From positions 1 to 58,237 of the forward strand of contig JAPPAR010000041.1 of assembly GCA_026705445.1 (NCBI GenBank): 58,237 nucleotides of DNA. The letters run 5' to 3'. Below the pieces are notes generated by a model, which saw only the letters and a program-made list of their open reading frames with translations, did not search any database and was not told where the DNA came from. Each line of letters starts with the position of its first letter. Position 1 is the stretch's first letter. Below are positions 1 to 8,125 of the stretch, piece by piece. The position numbers were made by a program, and so were the translations under genes. The stretch is from Candidatus Dadabacteria bacterium. GTDB lineage: Bacteria; Desulfobacterota_D; UBA1144; Nemesobacterales; Nemesobacteraceae.

Positions 1-168
1 AAAAAAGAAATTCGCTATATACATAAAATTTAAGCTTGTAAAAGACAGGAAGTCCAAACGGCCTTTTTTTCCAAAACGGCGGAAAGAAGCACGAGCTTTC
101 CAGATTGATTTATAAGTTTCAAAGCTTAATCTTTATACCAGAGTGCTAACTGAAAACAGGAGACGGAC

Positions 169-1479
169 TTGAACCCTGATGACCCAGGTCTTTTCAGACC
201 TAAAAAAGAATCTCTTCCTCTCCCCGAGAGAATGAGACCCGAGAGCATGCAAGAGATGGTAGGCCAAGAGCATCTGATAGGACCGCAGGGGCTTGTTACG
301 AAAACGCTTGAGGCTGGGGGAGTGCATTCCATGATATTCTGGGGTCCCCCTGGGACGGGCAAAACGACTCTTTCAAGGCTTATCGCGGGCAGGGCTGGTG
401 CCAGGTTCATACAGATAAATGCGATTTCTTCCGGAGTCAGGGAACTTAGGGATATTGTCGCGGACGCAAGAGACGCTCTTTACTCCGGGCGGAAAACCGT
501 GCTTTTCATTGACGAGATACACAGATTCAACAAGGCACAGCAGGCGGCGCTTCTCAAGAGCGTCGAAGAAGGGGTCTTAGTGCTTATAGGTGCTACCACT
601 GAAAATCCTTCGTTTGAAGTCATAAGCCCTCTTCTTTCCCGCTGTCAGGTTTATGTTCTTGATCCGCTTTCGGCACAGGATCTTGAACTCATACTCGAAA
701 AAGCCTTCTCCGAGGAAAAACTTCTTGAGGATGCCGATATCTCGACTGAGGCTCGTGGCGAACTCATCGCTCTTTGCGGTGGAGACGCCAGGGTGATGCT
801 GAACGCGCTTGAAATCGCCTCTTCCCTTGTTCGTTCAAAGAAACTCTCTCGGATTGACACTGATCTCGTGAGAGAGATTTTCCAGAAAACAGGCCTTCTC
901 TATGACAGGGCGGGGGAGGAACATTACAATACGATTTCCGCTTTTATAAAAAGTGTGAGGGGAAGTGATCCCGACGCGGCGGTTTACTACTTGGCGAGAA
1001 TGCTTGAAGCTGGGGAGGACCCGAAGTTCATCGCAAGACGTCTTGTGATACTTGCTTCAGAGGATATTGGAAACGCCGAACCTTACGCGCTTACCCTCGC
1101 GACCGACTGCTTCACGGCGGTTAATTACGTGGGGATGCCTGAGAGCAGAATAATCCTTTCTCAGGTTACGACCTATCTTGCCAGTTGTCCCAAGAGCAAC
1201 GCTGCTTACAGGGCGATAAAGAAGGCTGAAAGCGATGTGAGAAAAAATCCGGGCCTCCAGATTCCGCTTCACCTGAGAAACGCCCCCACGAAACTTATGA
1301 AAGATCTCGGTTACAAAAAAGGCTACAAGTACGCCCACGACTACGAAGATCATTTTGTCGAAGACGATTTTCTTCCCGAGGAGATAAAAGACAGCGTTTA
1401 CTACGAACCCACCGACAAGGGGAGAGAGGCAAATCTCAAGAAGTATCTGGAAGCGAGGTGGAAGAAGAGAAAAAAGTGA
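169..1479 (+). CDS. rarA: Replication-associated recombination protein A (RarA/MgsA), AAA+ ATPase
   Basis: RarA is an AAA+ ATPase of the clamp-loader clade that acts at stalled replication forks, usually with SSB. Visible motifs are Walker A GPPGTGKTT (about residues 59-67), Walker B LFIDEIHRF (about 112-120) and sensor 1 GATTENPSF. The C-terminal helical tetramerisation region includes the family stretch ASEDIGNAEP. At 436 aa it has the usual family length. The start is a TTG, supported by AGGAG about six bases upstream; no nearby ATG fits the conserved N-terminus. It ends 8 bases from the convergent glyoxalase gene. Family assignment is secure; the role is taken from E. coli and yeast (Mgs1) homologues. 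Confidence 0.95.
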   Translation: MNPDDPGLFRPKKESLPLPERMRPESMQEMVGQEHLIGPQGLVTKTLEAGGVHSMIFWGPPGTGKTTLSRLIAGRAGARFIQINAISSGVRELRDIVADARDALYSGRKTVLFIDEIHRFNKAQQAALLKSVEEGVLVLIGATTENPSFEVISPLLSRCQVYVLDPLSAQDLELILEKAFSEEKLLEDADISTEARGELIALCGGDARVMLNALEIASSLVRSKKLSRIDTDLVREIFQKTGLLYDRAGEEHYNTISAFIKSVRGSDPDAAVYYLARMLEAGEDPKFIARRLVILASEDIGNAEPYALTLATDCFTAVNYVGMPESRIILSQVTTYLASCPKSNAAYRAIKKAESDVRKNPGLQIPLHLRNAPTKLMKDLGYKKGYKYAHDYEDHFVEDDFLPEEIKDSVYYEPTDKGREANLKKYLEARWKKRKK

Positions 1480-1487
1480 TCGGGGGA

Positions 1488-1871
1488 TCAGTCTTTTCTT
1501 TCTATGAGTTCGATTTTGTACGAATCGGGGTCCTCAACGAAAGCTATCACGGTGGTTCCGTGTTTCATGGGCCCCGGAGCTCTGGTTACCCGTCCGCCGG
1601 CCTGTTCTATCTTTTCGCATGTCGCATAAATGTCCTCTACTCCAAACGCCATGTGTCCGTAACCCCCTCCATGGTCGTATTGCGAAGTATCCCAGTTATG
1701 TGTGAGTTCTAGGAAAGGTTCCGTGTCGCCACCGTAACCCAGAAAAGCTAGCGTGAAGCGGCCTTCGGGATAATCGGTTTTCCTATGAAACTTAAGACCA
1801 ATGACATCGGTATAAAACGCGACTGACTTTTCAAGATCGCCGACCCTTATCATTGTGTGAAGATATTTCAT
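1488..1871 (-). CDS. gloA: Lactoylglutathione lyase (glyoxalase I) family protein
   Basis: A 127 aa vicinal-oxygen-chelate protein that resembles glyoxalase I, which isomerises the methylglyoxal-glutathione hemithioacetal to S-lactoylglutathione. The four expected metal ligands are present: His5, Glu55, His73 and Glu121, matching the E. coli GloA pattern. The sequence begins MKYLHTMIRV, the typical family start. A longer reading to 2009 would add 46 residues unlike the family, so the ATG at 1871 was chosen. An AGGCGG-like SD lies upstream. It is transcribed alone, convergent with rarA and divergent from the ccm operon. The thiol cofactor used here is unknown. Confidence 0.9.
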   Translation of the reverse strand: MKYLHTMIRVGDLEKSVAFYTDVIGLKFHRKTDYPEGRFTLAFLGYGGDTEPFLELTHNWDTSQYDHGGGYGHMAFGVEDIYATCEKIEQAGGRVTRAPGPMKHGTTVIAFVEDPDSYKIELIERKD

Positions 1872-1911
1872 GCGTCTGCCCGCCTGGTTTGTCCGATTTT
1901 GCTTATCAATT

Positions 1912-1940
1912 ATTATACTCTGTGATCTCCTGAGCGGTAA
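1912..1940 (-). promoter_or_regulatory. Candidate sigma70-type promoter for gloA
   Basis: On the minus strand there is a perfect TATAAT (1917-1912), and 17 bases upstream of it a poor -35, TTACCG (1940-1935). Transcription would start near 1905, giving a leader of about 34 bases before the ATG at 1871. Only the -10 is strong. Confidence 0.4.
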
Positions 1941-1960
1941 AGAGACTGCAGGGGTGTGAT

Positions 1961-2101
1961 ATGACCAAAAAGAAGCTAGAAAAACCGAAAACCAGAAAGC
2001 CTGTTTCAACGCGACCCGGCAAAGCCATACCTTCGAAAAAAGACGTCGAGGAGAAGAAAAGATTCAGGAAAGCGGACTGGGAAAAGGAAATCAAAAAATA
2101 A
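1961..2101 (+). CDS. Small lysine-rich protein, function unknown (46 aa)
   Basis: The ORF starts at an ATG preceded by a GGGG-rich SD-like stretch about five bases upstream and encodes 46 residues, beginning MTKKKLEKPK and ending WEKEIKK. Roughly one third of residues are Lys or Arg, with several Glu and no hydrophobic segment. It is therefore likely a soluble, disordered, basic peptide that could bind nucleic acid or an acidic partner. It ends 4 bases before the epimerase start and is probably first in the ccm operon. I do not recognise a family. It could be a chance ORF in a leader, but the tight spacing and the SD argue for a real gene. Confidence 0.45.
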   Translation: MTKKKLEKPKTRKPVSTRPGKAIPSKKDVEEKKRFRKADWEKEIKK

Positions 2102-2105
2102 ACTT

Positions 2106-3161
2106 ATGGGAACCTCCGAAAACGTAAAAGCGGGGATAACCGGGGCGACGGGTTTTATCGGTGGCAAGCTTGCTGAAAAACTTGCAGACGAGGGTTTTTC
2201 GATAAAATGCCTGGTAAGAGAAACAAGCGATACCGAAAAGTTGCGTTCTCTGCGTGCGGAACTTATCCACGGGGACCTTTGCGACTCCAGTTCGCTTCAA
2301 GCTTTTCCGCAAGAGTGCGATTACGTTTTTCATCTTGCTTCCAAGGTTTCTGACTGGGGACCAAGGGATGATTTTTTCAGGCAGAACGTAGAGGCGACGA
2401 GAATCCTTCTTGACTCTTCACGCGAGGCGGGGGTTAAAAGGTTTGTTTATATGAGCTCCTCTACCGTAATCTGGAATGCCTCTTTTCTTGGGACTGTAGA
2501 CCTCAAGGATATAGATGAAACCTATCCCTACCCAAAAAGCCACCATAATTTCTATAATGAAACCAAGGCCTTATCCGAAAAACTTGTGAGAGAATATAAC
2601 GGACGGGGAGGCATGGAAACAGTTATATTAAGACCGTCAAACGTCTGGGGAGCCGGCGACACGGTCATACTTCCGAGAATAGCCGACGCCTGTCTCAAGG
2701 GGCTTCTGGTTAACATGGGTTTTAACAAAAAAATCGTCTCTCCATGCCATGTGCTTAATCTTGTTCACGCCGCGGTGCTCTCGGTCCTCTCTCCTGCCGG
2801 GGCGGGCAACATATACTTTGTAAACGACGGGGCGCGTATCGATAACCGCCGTTTTGTCTCCGATCAGCTCGCGTCAATAGGAATTGAGTGGAAGCCGGGG
2901 GTCACGGTACCGTACACTCTGGGGTATGCGGTTGCGTTCGTTCTTGAGAAAATCTTTGAACTCAGAAGATCGGAGACCCCGCCTGTCCTTACCCGCTTTG
3001 GCGTTTCCGCTCTATCGAAGAGCAGAACCTACAGCATAGAGAAGGCAAGAAGGGATCTGGGTTATGAGCCGGTGTGCGGTTACGAGACGGGAATGCAGGG
3101 GCTTGCGGAGTGGATTTCAGAGATCGGCGGTTATGAAAAAATCCTTGGAAAAGGAAAATGA
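2106..3161 (+). CDS. NAD-dependent epimerase/dehydratase (extended SDR)
   Basis: A 351 aa extended short-chain dehydrogenase/reductase. The Rossmann motif GATGFIG lies near residues 13-19. A Ser-rich MSSSTV catalytic strand follows around 118-123, and the YxxxK pair is in FYNETKALSEK. The C-terminal substrate region resembles the 3-beta-HSD/HpnA-like group more than UDP-sugar epimerases, but the substrate cannot be read from sequence. The stop lies one base before the ccmA start, so it is almost certainly cotranscribed with the haem-export genes. The neighbourhood could suggest a link to envelope or isoprenoid-type lipid metabolism; this is inference only. Confidence 0.85.
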   Translation: MGTSENVKAGITGATGFIGGKLAEKLADEGFSIKCLVRETSDTEKLRSLRAELIHGDLCDSSSLQAFPQECDYVFHLASKVSDWGPRDDFFRQNVEATRILLDSSREAGVKRFVYMSSSTVIWNASFLGTVDLKDIDETYPYPKSHHNFYNETKALSEKLVREYNGRGGMETVILRPSNVWGAGDTVILPRIADACLKGLLVNMGFNKKIVSPCHVLNLVHAAVLSVLSPAGAGNIYFVNDGARIDNRRFVSDQLASIGIEWKPGVTVPYTLGYAVAFVLEKIFELRRSETPPVLTRFGVSALSKSRTYSIEKARRDLGYEPVCGYETGMQGLAEWISEIGGYEKILGKGK

Positions 3162-3162
3162 T

Positions 3163-3885
3163 ATGCAACCCGCTGTATACGCGATAGAAACCAAGAGACT
3201 TGAAAAGCAGTTCGGGTTTTTCCCTGTGCTGATGGGAATTGATCTTACCGTTGAACAGGGCGGATTCCTCACCATTTTCGGTCCCAATGGCGCCGGTAAG
3301 TCCACCTTGCTTTCCATTCTTTCGACATTCATCAAACCCGGCGGGGGAGAGGCCTTTGTAGCCGGTTTTGACGTTTCCAAGGAAAAACAGCAGATAAGAA
3401 AACTTATAGGGTTCATCTCCCATAACACGATGCTTTATGAAAACCTTACCGCCTGGGAAAACCTCGAGTTTATAGGCGCGTTCTACGACGTGCCGGATCT
3501 TAAGAGCAGGTGCTCTGATATTCTCGAGAGGGTTGAGCTCTACGCTAAGAAAGACGCGCTCGTAAGCACCCTTTCTTTCGGAACGCGCCAGCGCCTCGCT
3601 ATCGCCAGAACGCTTCTTCACGACCCGCAGATACTTTTTCTGGATGAGCCGTACAGCGGCCTTGATTACGGCGGAGCTGCCATCCTTACCTCGATTCTAG
3701 GTTCAATGAAAGCGGATAAAACCGTAGTTATGACAACCCATAATGTCTACGAGGGGCTTTTGCTGTGCGACAAGGTGGCAATTCTCGATCAGGGAGAGGT
3801 GGTCTATGTATCCGCGCAGAAACCCGCTCGCGAGGAATTTCAGGATATCTACATGTCTTGCGTCAGAAGTGGTGACGGGCAATGA
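3163..3885 (+). CDS. ccmA: Cytochrome c maturation ABC ATPase CcmA
   Basis: CcmA is the cytoplasmic ATPase of the CcmABCD complex that releases holo-CcmE. From the chosen start the protein has 240 aa. Walker A GPNGAGKST is at 40-48, the signature LSFGTRQR at 137-144, and Walker B ILFLDEP with D-loop SGLD at about 157-168. The switch His is in VVMTTHN. The ATG at 3163 is preceded by AAGGAAA at good spacing and follows the epimerase stop by one base; upstream in-frame starts overlap that gene and lack a good SD. The signature glycine-rich segment is altered (SFG instead of SGG), as in other divergent CcmA proteins. It overlaps ccmB by 4 bases. Confidence 0.9.
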   Translation: MQPAVYAIETKRLEKQFGFFPVLMGIDLTVEQGGFLTIFGPNGAGKSTLLSILSTFIKPGGGEAFVAGFDVSKEKQQIRKLIGFISHNTMLYENLTAWENLEFIGAFYDVPDLKSRCSDILERVELYAKKDALVSTLSFGTRQRLAIARTLLHDPQILFLDEPYSGLDYGGAAILTSILGSMKADKTVVMTTHNVYEGLLLCDKVAILDQGEVVYVSAQKPAREEFQDIYMSCVRSGDGQ

Positions 3886-4580
3886 GAAATATATTGCTTA
3901 TATTCAGAAAGGATTTTCTGGTGGAGTGGCGTTCGAAGCAGATATTTCCGACGATGTTCGTATTTTCGCTTCTGCTTCTCCTGGTTTTTAACGTTGCTTT
4001 TGAATTCCGCTCGGATGTTGATTCCCGGGCAGTCTCGGCCGTTATATGGATAACTTTTATTTTTTCTGGACTCTTGGCCCTTGGAAGATCCTTTTCGCTT
4101 GAAAAGGAAAATAATGCCTTCGCGTTTCTTCTTCTGACTCCTGTAAGCAGAAGCTACATCTATCTCGGAAAACTGCTTTCAAACACGGTTATGGTTCTGC
4201 TCTCCGAGCTCTTCATACTTCCGCTTTTTCTTCTGTTTTTTCTTTTTGATGCAGGCGGGGTTTCGCTTTCATTTACAGACACCATACTCCCATTTCTCGG
4301 GGTTATGGTTCTTGGAACGATAGGGTTTGTGTCGCTTGGCACTTTTTTTTCTTCGATGGCCCTTAATACAAAGCTTCGCGACATGATGCTTCCCCTGCTG
4401 GTTTTTCCCCTCATCATACCTGTCGTGATAACCTCGGTCGGAATATGCTCTTCAATACTGGAGGGAAGGCCTCCGGATTACTACGCTTTTTCTTTGCAGG
4501 TACTGGTTTCCTTCGATATAATCTTCATCCTTTTATGCTCTATTCTGTTTGAGTATCTTATTGAGGATAGCGGGGACTGA
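3882..4580 (+). CDS. ccmB: Haem exporter permease subunit CcmB
   Basis: A 232 aa integral membrane protein with about six hydrophobic segments, consistent with CcmB, the permease partner of CcmA. The start overlaps the ccmA stop (ATGA), a translational-coupling arrangement. The early MRNILLIFRKDFLVEWRSK region and the PLLVFPLIIPVVI segment fit the family. Size is close to the usual 220 aa. In System I, CcmAB work with CcmC and CcmD to release haem-loaded CcmE; direct haem transport by CcmAB is not established. Confidence 0.9.
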   Translation: MRNILLIFRKDFLVEWRSKQIFPTMFVFSLLLLLVFNVAFEFRSDVDSRAVSAVIWITFIFSGLLALGRSFSLEKENNAFAFLLLTPVSRSYIYLGKLLSNTVMVLLSELFILPLFLLFFLFDAGGVSLSFTDTILPFLGVMVLGTIGFVSLGTFFSSMALNTKLRDMMLPLLVFPLIIPVVITSVGICSSILEGRPPDYYAFSLQVLVSFDIIFILLCSILFEYLIEDSGD

Positions 4581-4598
4581 CCCGCTTTCTTTTTAAAA

Positions 4599-5258
4599 AT
4601 GCGAAAAATACTGTTTTTCCTGACGTTTGCGCTGATGGCTCTCGCTACCTGGATGACGCTTTTTTACGCGCCTACGGAAGTGGTTATGGGCCATGTGCAG
4701 AGAATTTTCTATTTCCACATGGGGACGGTCTGGGCCGCCACGGTGGCTTTTACGGTGGTTTTCGTGGCGAGCATATATTATCTGGTAAAGGAGACAGCGA
4801 AATGGGATACGCTTGCCTACTGCTCGGCCGAGATAGGCATGCTGCTTCTTACTCTAACGATTATCACTGGGAGCATATGGGCAAAGCCGGTCTGGGGAAC
4901 CTGGTGGACATGGGACCCGCAGTTAACGACCACGTTTATTCTCTGGGTTCTTTACGCCGTTTATCTGGTTCTGCGCTCCGGTGCCGGAGGGCGCGGAAAA
5001 AAGGCTAGATACTCGGCCATATTCGCCATAATTGCCTACGTGGACCTTCCAGTGGTTTATGTCTCGGCCCGTATAAAAAGAGGCATATCGCCCGTGGTCT
5101 TCGGACCTGGGGGAGGTGGCATAGATCCCGCCATGATGCACACTCTTTTGGTCACCCTGTTGGGATTTACGCTTCTTTTCGTTTTACTCCTAGGTGAGAG
5201 AACGAGGATAATGAACATGGAAAATCAGCTTTACGCCCGGGGCGGGCGAGTGGGGTAG
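4599..5258 (+). CDS. ccmC: Haem-handling protein CcmC
   Basis: CcmC attaches haem to CcmE in the periplasm. This 219 aa protein has about six membrane segments. The tryptophan-rich WWD motif (GTWWTWDPQLT) is near residues 101-110. Two conserved His are present, His40 (YFHMGT) and His181 (AMMHTLL), matching the flanking haem ligands of the family. It begins 18 bases after ccmB with no clear SD (the upstream bases are TTTTTAAAA), so translation may rely on coupling. Length and motifs indicate an intact protein. Confidence 0.93.
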   Translation: MRKILFFLTFALMALATWMTLFYAPTEVVMGHVQRIFYFHMGTVWAATVAFTVVFVASIYYLVKETAKWDTLAYCSAEIGMLLLTLTIITGSIWAKPVWGTWWTWDPQLTTTFILWVLYAVYLVLRSGAGGRGKKARYSAIFAIIAYVDLPVVYVSARIKRGISPVVFGPGGGGIDPAMMHTLLVTLLGFTLLFVLLLGERTRIMNMENQLYARGGRVG

Positions 5259-5264
5259 TCTGCG

Positions 5265-5399
5265 ATGGAATATTTCCTCTGGTCAAGCGTAGTGGTCTGG
5301 GGCTCTCTTATCGCCTATGTGCTCTACCTGCGCGCAAAGTCGGCTTCGGTAAGGAAAAAGCTGCTCTCGGGCGGTGACGGCCCTGAAGGTGAAGGTTGA
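5265..5399 (+). CDS. ccmD: Small membrane protein CcmD
   Basis: A 44 aa peptide: one hydrophobic segment (residues 4-22, with TyrPhe and Trp near the start), then a basic stretch RAKSASVRKK and a short acidic tail. This is the layout of CcmD, which holds CcmE in the CcmABC complex. It sits between ccmC and ccmE, exactly where ccmD is expected, starting 6 bases after ccmC. Its stop overlaps the ccmE TTG start by 3 bases. Sequence conservation in CcmD is low, so the call rests on topology and position. Confidence 0.8.
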   Translation: MEYFLWSSVVVWGSLIAYVLYLRAKSASVRKKLLSGGDGPEGEG

Positions 5400-5806
5400 A
5401 GGGTAAACTCAAATTCATTTTGCCTCTTTTGGTGATAGTTTCCTTGATTTCCTGGCTTGTCTTCGCGGGAGTCAAGGATTCCATGGTCTACTACATAACG
5501 GTTGACGAACTGTTAGAGGACGTCCCGGACATCTACGGGCAGAAGGTAAGGGTTTCTGGAACCGTGGTTCACGGTTCAATAAAGAACGAGCTAGATGATT
5601 CGCTTCGGTTTACCATAGCGGACGGCAAGGGTGAAATCGACGTCGAGTACGACGGCATAATTCCCGATATATTCACAGACGGGGTTGAGGCGGTCGTTGA
5701 GGGTAAGTTCTCCGCCGATAACGTCTTTGAGGCGGACCTGTTGCTTGCAAAGTGCCCCACCAAGTATGAATCCGAAGAAGCCCCCTACCAGAGAAAAGAA
5801 GGTTAA
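5396..5806 (+). CDS. ccmE: Haem chaperone CcmE, CxxxY (System I*-like) variant
   Basis: CcmE carries haem covalently from CcmC to CcmF. The 136 aa protein has an N-terminal membrane anchor (about 6-25) and an OB-fold domain with GQKVRVSGTVV. The haem-binding motif, normally HxxxY, is here CPTKY: Cys120 and Tyr124, so the ligating His is replaced by Cys. CxxxY CcmE is known from archaea and Desulfovibrio-type bacteria (System I*). The start is TTG, overlapping the ccmD stop; it gives the right N-terminus MKGKLKFILP. The tail after the motif is short. See findings for the combination with CcmH and CcmG. Confidence 0.92.
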   Translation: MKGKLKFILPLLVIVSLISWLVFAGVKDSMVYYITVDELLEDVPDIYGQKVRVSGTVVHGSIKNELDDSLRFTIADGKGEIDVEYDGIIPDIFTDGVEAVVEGKFSADNVFEADLLLAKCPTKYESEEAPYQRKEG

Positions 5807-5808
5807 CA

Positions 5809-7767
5809 ATGTCTGATCTCGGAAGTATAGCCATACTTCTTTCCTTCTTTATCACTATCTACAGTCTTGCTGCCTGCGCTGTTGCCGCGAAAACGGGGAG
5901 CTGCGCATTCGCTCAAAGCGGCGGAAACGGTCTTGTCTCGGCAGCTTTTCTTCTTCTGGTAGCGGTGGGCTGTCTTGTTTATGAGCTTGTAACGCTTGAT
6001 TTTTCGCTCAGATACGTAGCGCTTAACACGAGCACCGACCTTCCGGTGATATACAGGGTGACGGCCCTTTGGGCCGGTCAGGCGGGATCCTTGCTTCTGT
6101 GGAGTTTTGTTCTTTCACTGTATGCGGCTTTCGTGGTTCTTAGAAGCAGAGAAAAGGGTGGCGACCCTTATGTAAACGTCGTTTTATGCGCCGTTTCTCT
6201 TTTCTTTCTTTTCCTCATAGCCTACGTGGAAGACCCATTTGAGAAACTGGGTGTGGCAGTTGGGGAAGGAAGGGGACTTAATCCGATTCTTCAGAACGGA
6301 TACATGGCCATCCACCCGGTCACTTTGTATGTGGGATACGTGGGTATTACGGTGCCTTTTGCCTTCGGCATAGCAGCCCTGCTCAGCGGTCGCCTAGGGG
6401 ATGAGTGGATAAGGAACTGTAGAAAATACGCCCTTTTCTCCTGGATGTTTCTCTCCGCGGGGCTCCTTCTCGGGGCCAGATGGGCGTATCTTGAACTCGG
6501 CTGGGGAGGATACTGGGCATGGGATCCGGTTGAGAACGCCGCATTTATGCCATGGCTGGCAGGGACCGCGTTTCTTCACTCCGTCATGATTCAGGAGAGG
6601 AAGGCGATGCTTAAGAAATGGAACATGGTTCTGCTTATAATCACCTTTTTTCTCTCCATATTCGGCACCTTCATAACCAGAAGCGGCATAGTGTCCTCGG
6701 TTCACTCCTTTGCCCGCTCGGACATAGGTCCGCTTTTTCTTGGCTTCATGGTTTTCATACTGCTTTTTTCCTTTGCTCTTCTCATCTACAGGTCAAAAGA
6801 ACTCAAAAGCGAGGAGAGGTTTGATTCCCCTCTTTCAAGGGAAAGCGCCTTTCTGTTTAACAATCTTCTTTTTCTGGCGGCGGCCTTCTCCGTTTTTCTG
6901 GGAACGATTTTCCCTGTACTCTCGGAGGCTTTCATTGGGAAGAAAATCCTTGTCGGCCCTCCTTACTTCAACGCCGTAGGGGTGCCTATCGGGCTTGTTC
7001 TTATCCTGCTGATGGGAATAGGTCCGCTTATATCCTGGAAAAAGGCTTCGACGGCAAACCTCAAGAGAAATTTCGTTTTCCCCGCGGTGGTTTTTCTGGT
7101 GGTTCTCCTGGCGCTTCTTGTCTTCGGTCTCAGGGAACCTGTGGCGCTTTTAAGTTTTGCACTCTGCGGGTTTGTTGCTGCGACGGTGTTTTTGGAATAT
7201 TTCAGGGGTATCAGGGTGCGAAGCGGCAGGGGGGAGAACCCGGTTTCGGCCTTTTTTAATCTCATCTCAAGGAACCGCAGACGCTACGGCGGATATATCG
7301 TTCATCTGGGAGTTGTACTGCTGGTAGCGGGAATCACGGCTTCTTCGCTTTTCGTTACTCAGAAGGAGGTTGTCTTGGAAAAGGGAGATTCCTTTTCCCT
7401 AGGAAGGTACGATCTGGTTTTCCATGGGGTGCGCTTTATTTCAAATGACGCCAAGGATGGATTTTCAGCGGAACTTTCAATCCGCAACAACGGTAAAAGC
7501 GTCGCGACCATGTATCCAGAAAAAAACATCTACAAGTACGAGGGAAACAGGGAGATAAATCAGGAAACCGAGGTCGCGCTTCGCTCCACTTTCAGAGACG
7601 ATCTTTATCTCATACTCTCAGAGGTCGATGGGAGCGGAAAGGCGAACATAAGGGCTTTGCTTAACCCGATGGTTAACTGGATATGGGCTGGAGGTTTTGT
7701 TATCGTCCTTGGAGCGATTGTCACCATGTGGCCTGAGAGGCAAAGAAAGAAGGAGTTCGGCGCGTGA
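5809..7767 (+). CDS. ccmF: Cytochrome c haem lyase subunit CcmF
   Basis: CcmF, with CcmH and CcmI, ligates haem to the CxxCH motif of apocytochromes. At 652 aa it matches E. coli CcmF (647 aa). The WWD motif GGYWAWDPVENAAFMPWL is near residues 233-250. Four His that match the conserved ligand positions are visible in MAIHPVT, AFLHSVM, SSVHSFA and YIVHLGV. Many transmembrane segments are present, plus a periplasmic C-terminal domain before the last helix. The ATG has AAGG seven bases upstream. It starts 2 bases after the ccmE stop and overlaps the next gene by 4 bases. Confidence 0.95.
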   Translation: MSDLGSIAILLSFFITIYSLAACAVAAKTGSCAFAQSGGNGLVSAAFLLLVAVGCLVYELVTLDFSLRYVALNTSTDLPVIYRVTALWAGQAGSLLLWSFVLSLYAAFVVLRSREKGGDPYVNVVLCAVSLFFLFLIAYVEDPFEKLGVAVGEGRGLNPILQNGYMAIHPVTLYVGYVGITVPFAFGIAALLSGRLGDEWIRNCRKYALFSWMFLSAGLLLGARWAYLELGWGGYWAWDPVENAAFMPWLAGTAFLHSVMIQERKAMLKKWNMVLLIITFFLSIFGTFITRSGIVSSVHSFARSDIGPLFLGFMVFILLFSFALLIYRSKELKSEERFDSPLSRESAFLFNNLLFLAAAFSVFLGTIFPVLSEAFIGKKILVGPPYFNAVGVPIGLVLILLMGIGPLISWKKASTANLKRNFVFPAVVFLVVLLALLVFGLREPVALLSFALCGFVAATVFLEYFRGIRVRSGRGENPVSAFFNLISRNRRRYGGYIVHLGVVLLVAGITASSLFVTQKEVVLEKGDSFSLGRYDLVFHGVRFISNDAKDGFSAELSIRNNGKSVATMYPEKNIYKYEGNREINQETEVALRSTFRDDLYLILSEVDGSGKANIRALLNPMVNWIWAGGFVIVLGAIVTMWPERQRKKEFGA

Positions 7768-8057
7768 GTGAATACATAATTTCTCTTCTGCTCGTGGTGC
7801 TGGTCTCGGTTTTTACCGTTTACCCTCTTTTTCTGGGTCGCAGGAAGCCGGGCGTAGCAGATAGTCCCGAGGTTAACCGACTTGAACAGCTTTACGAGAA
7901 AAGAGACCTTTATTACTCTTCTATAAAAGACATAGAGCTTGACCGTGATATGGGCAAGCTCAGCGAGCAGGACTACGCCGAGCTTACCTCAAGGTACAAG
8001 GAAAAAGCGGCGGCTGTTACAAAACAGATATCGGAACTCCAATCGAGAGTATTTTGA
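7764..8057 (+). CDS. CcmI-like cytochrome c biogenesis protein, N-terminal domain only
   Basis: A 97 aa protein with one N-terminal membrane helix (residues 3-25), then a coiled-coil-prone segment with the CcmI-like pattern LYEKRDLYYSSIKDIELD, followed by GKLSEQDYAEL. Full CcmI has a long C-terminal TPR domain that binds apocytochrome; that domain is absent here. The GTG start overlaps the ccmF stop. It closes the ccm operon. Short CcmI-type proteins of this kind accompany Ccm systems in several non-gammaproteobacterial lineages. A different small anchored coiled-coil protein cannot be excluded. Confidence 0.75.
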   Translation: MSEYIISLLLVVLVSVFTVYPLFLGRRKPGVADSPEVNRLEQLYEKRDLYYSSIKDIELDRDMGKLSEQDYAELTSRYKEKAAAVTKQISELQSRVF

Positions 8058-8125
8058 GAATATCGAAAATTACATACCTCGAGAGTGGGTTAGAGACTGG
8101 CGTCAGTTGGAAATAAGTGTAAGAA

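Noticed and set aside
1-168. Possible gene or terminator in the first 168 bases
   Set aside because: No coding frame with motifs is seen; poly-T stretches are present but without a convincing stem. Only the rarA SD is supported.
1872-2009. Extended N-terminus for the glyoxalase
   Set aside because: The extra 46 residues resemble no glyoxalase and cross the promoter region; the conserved start is at 1871.
2989-3621. Minus-strand 210-codon frame across the epimerase and ccmA
   Set aside because: It opposes two well-supported genes and its sequence shows no recognisable domain.
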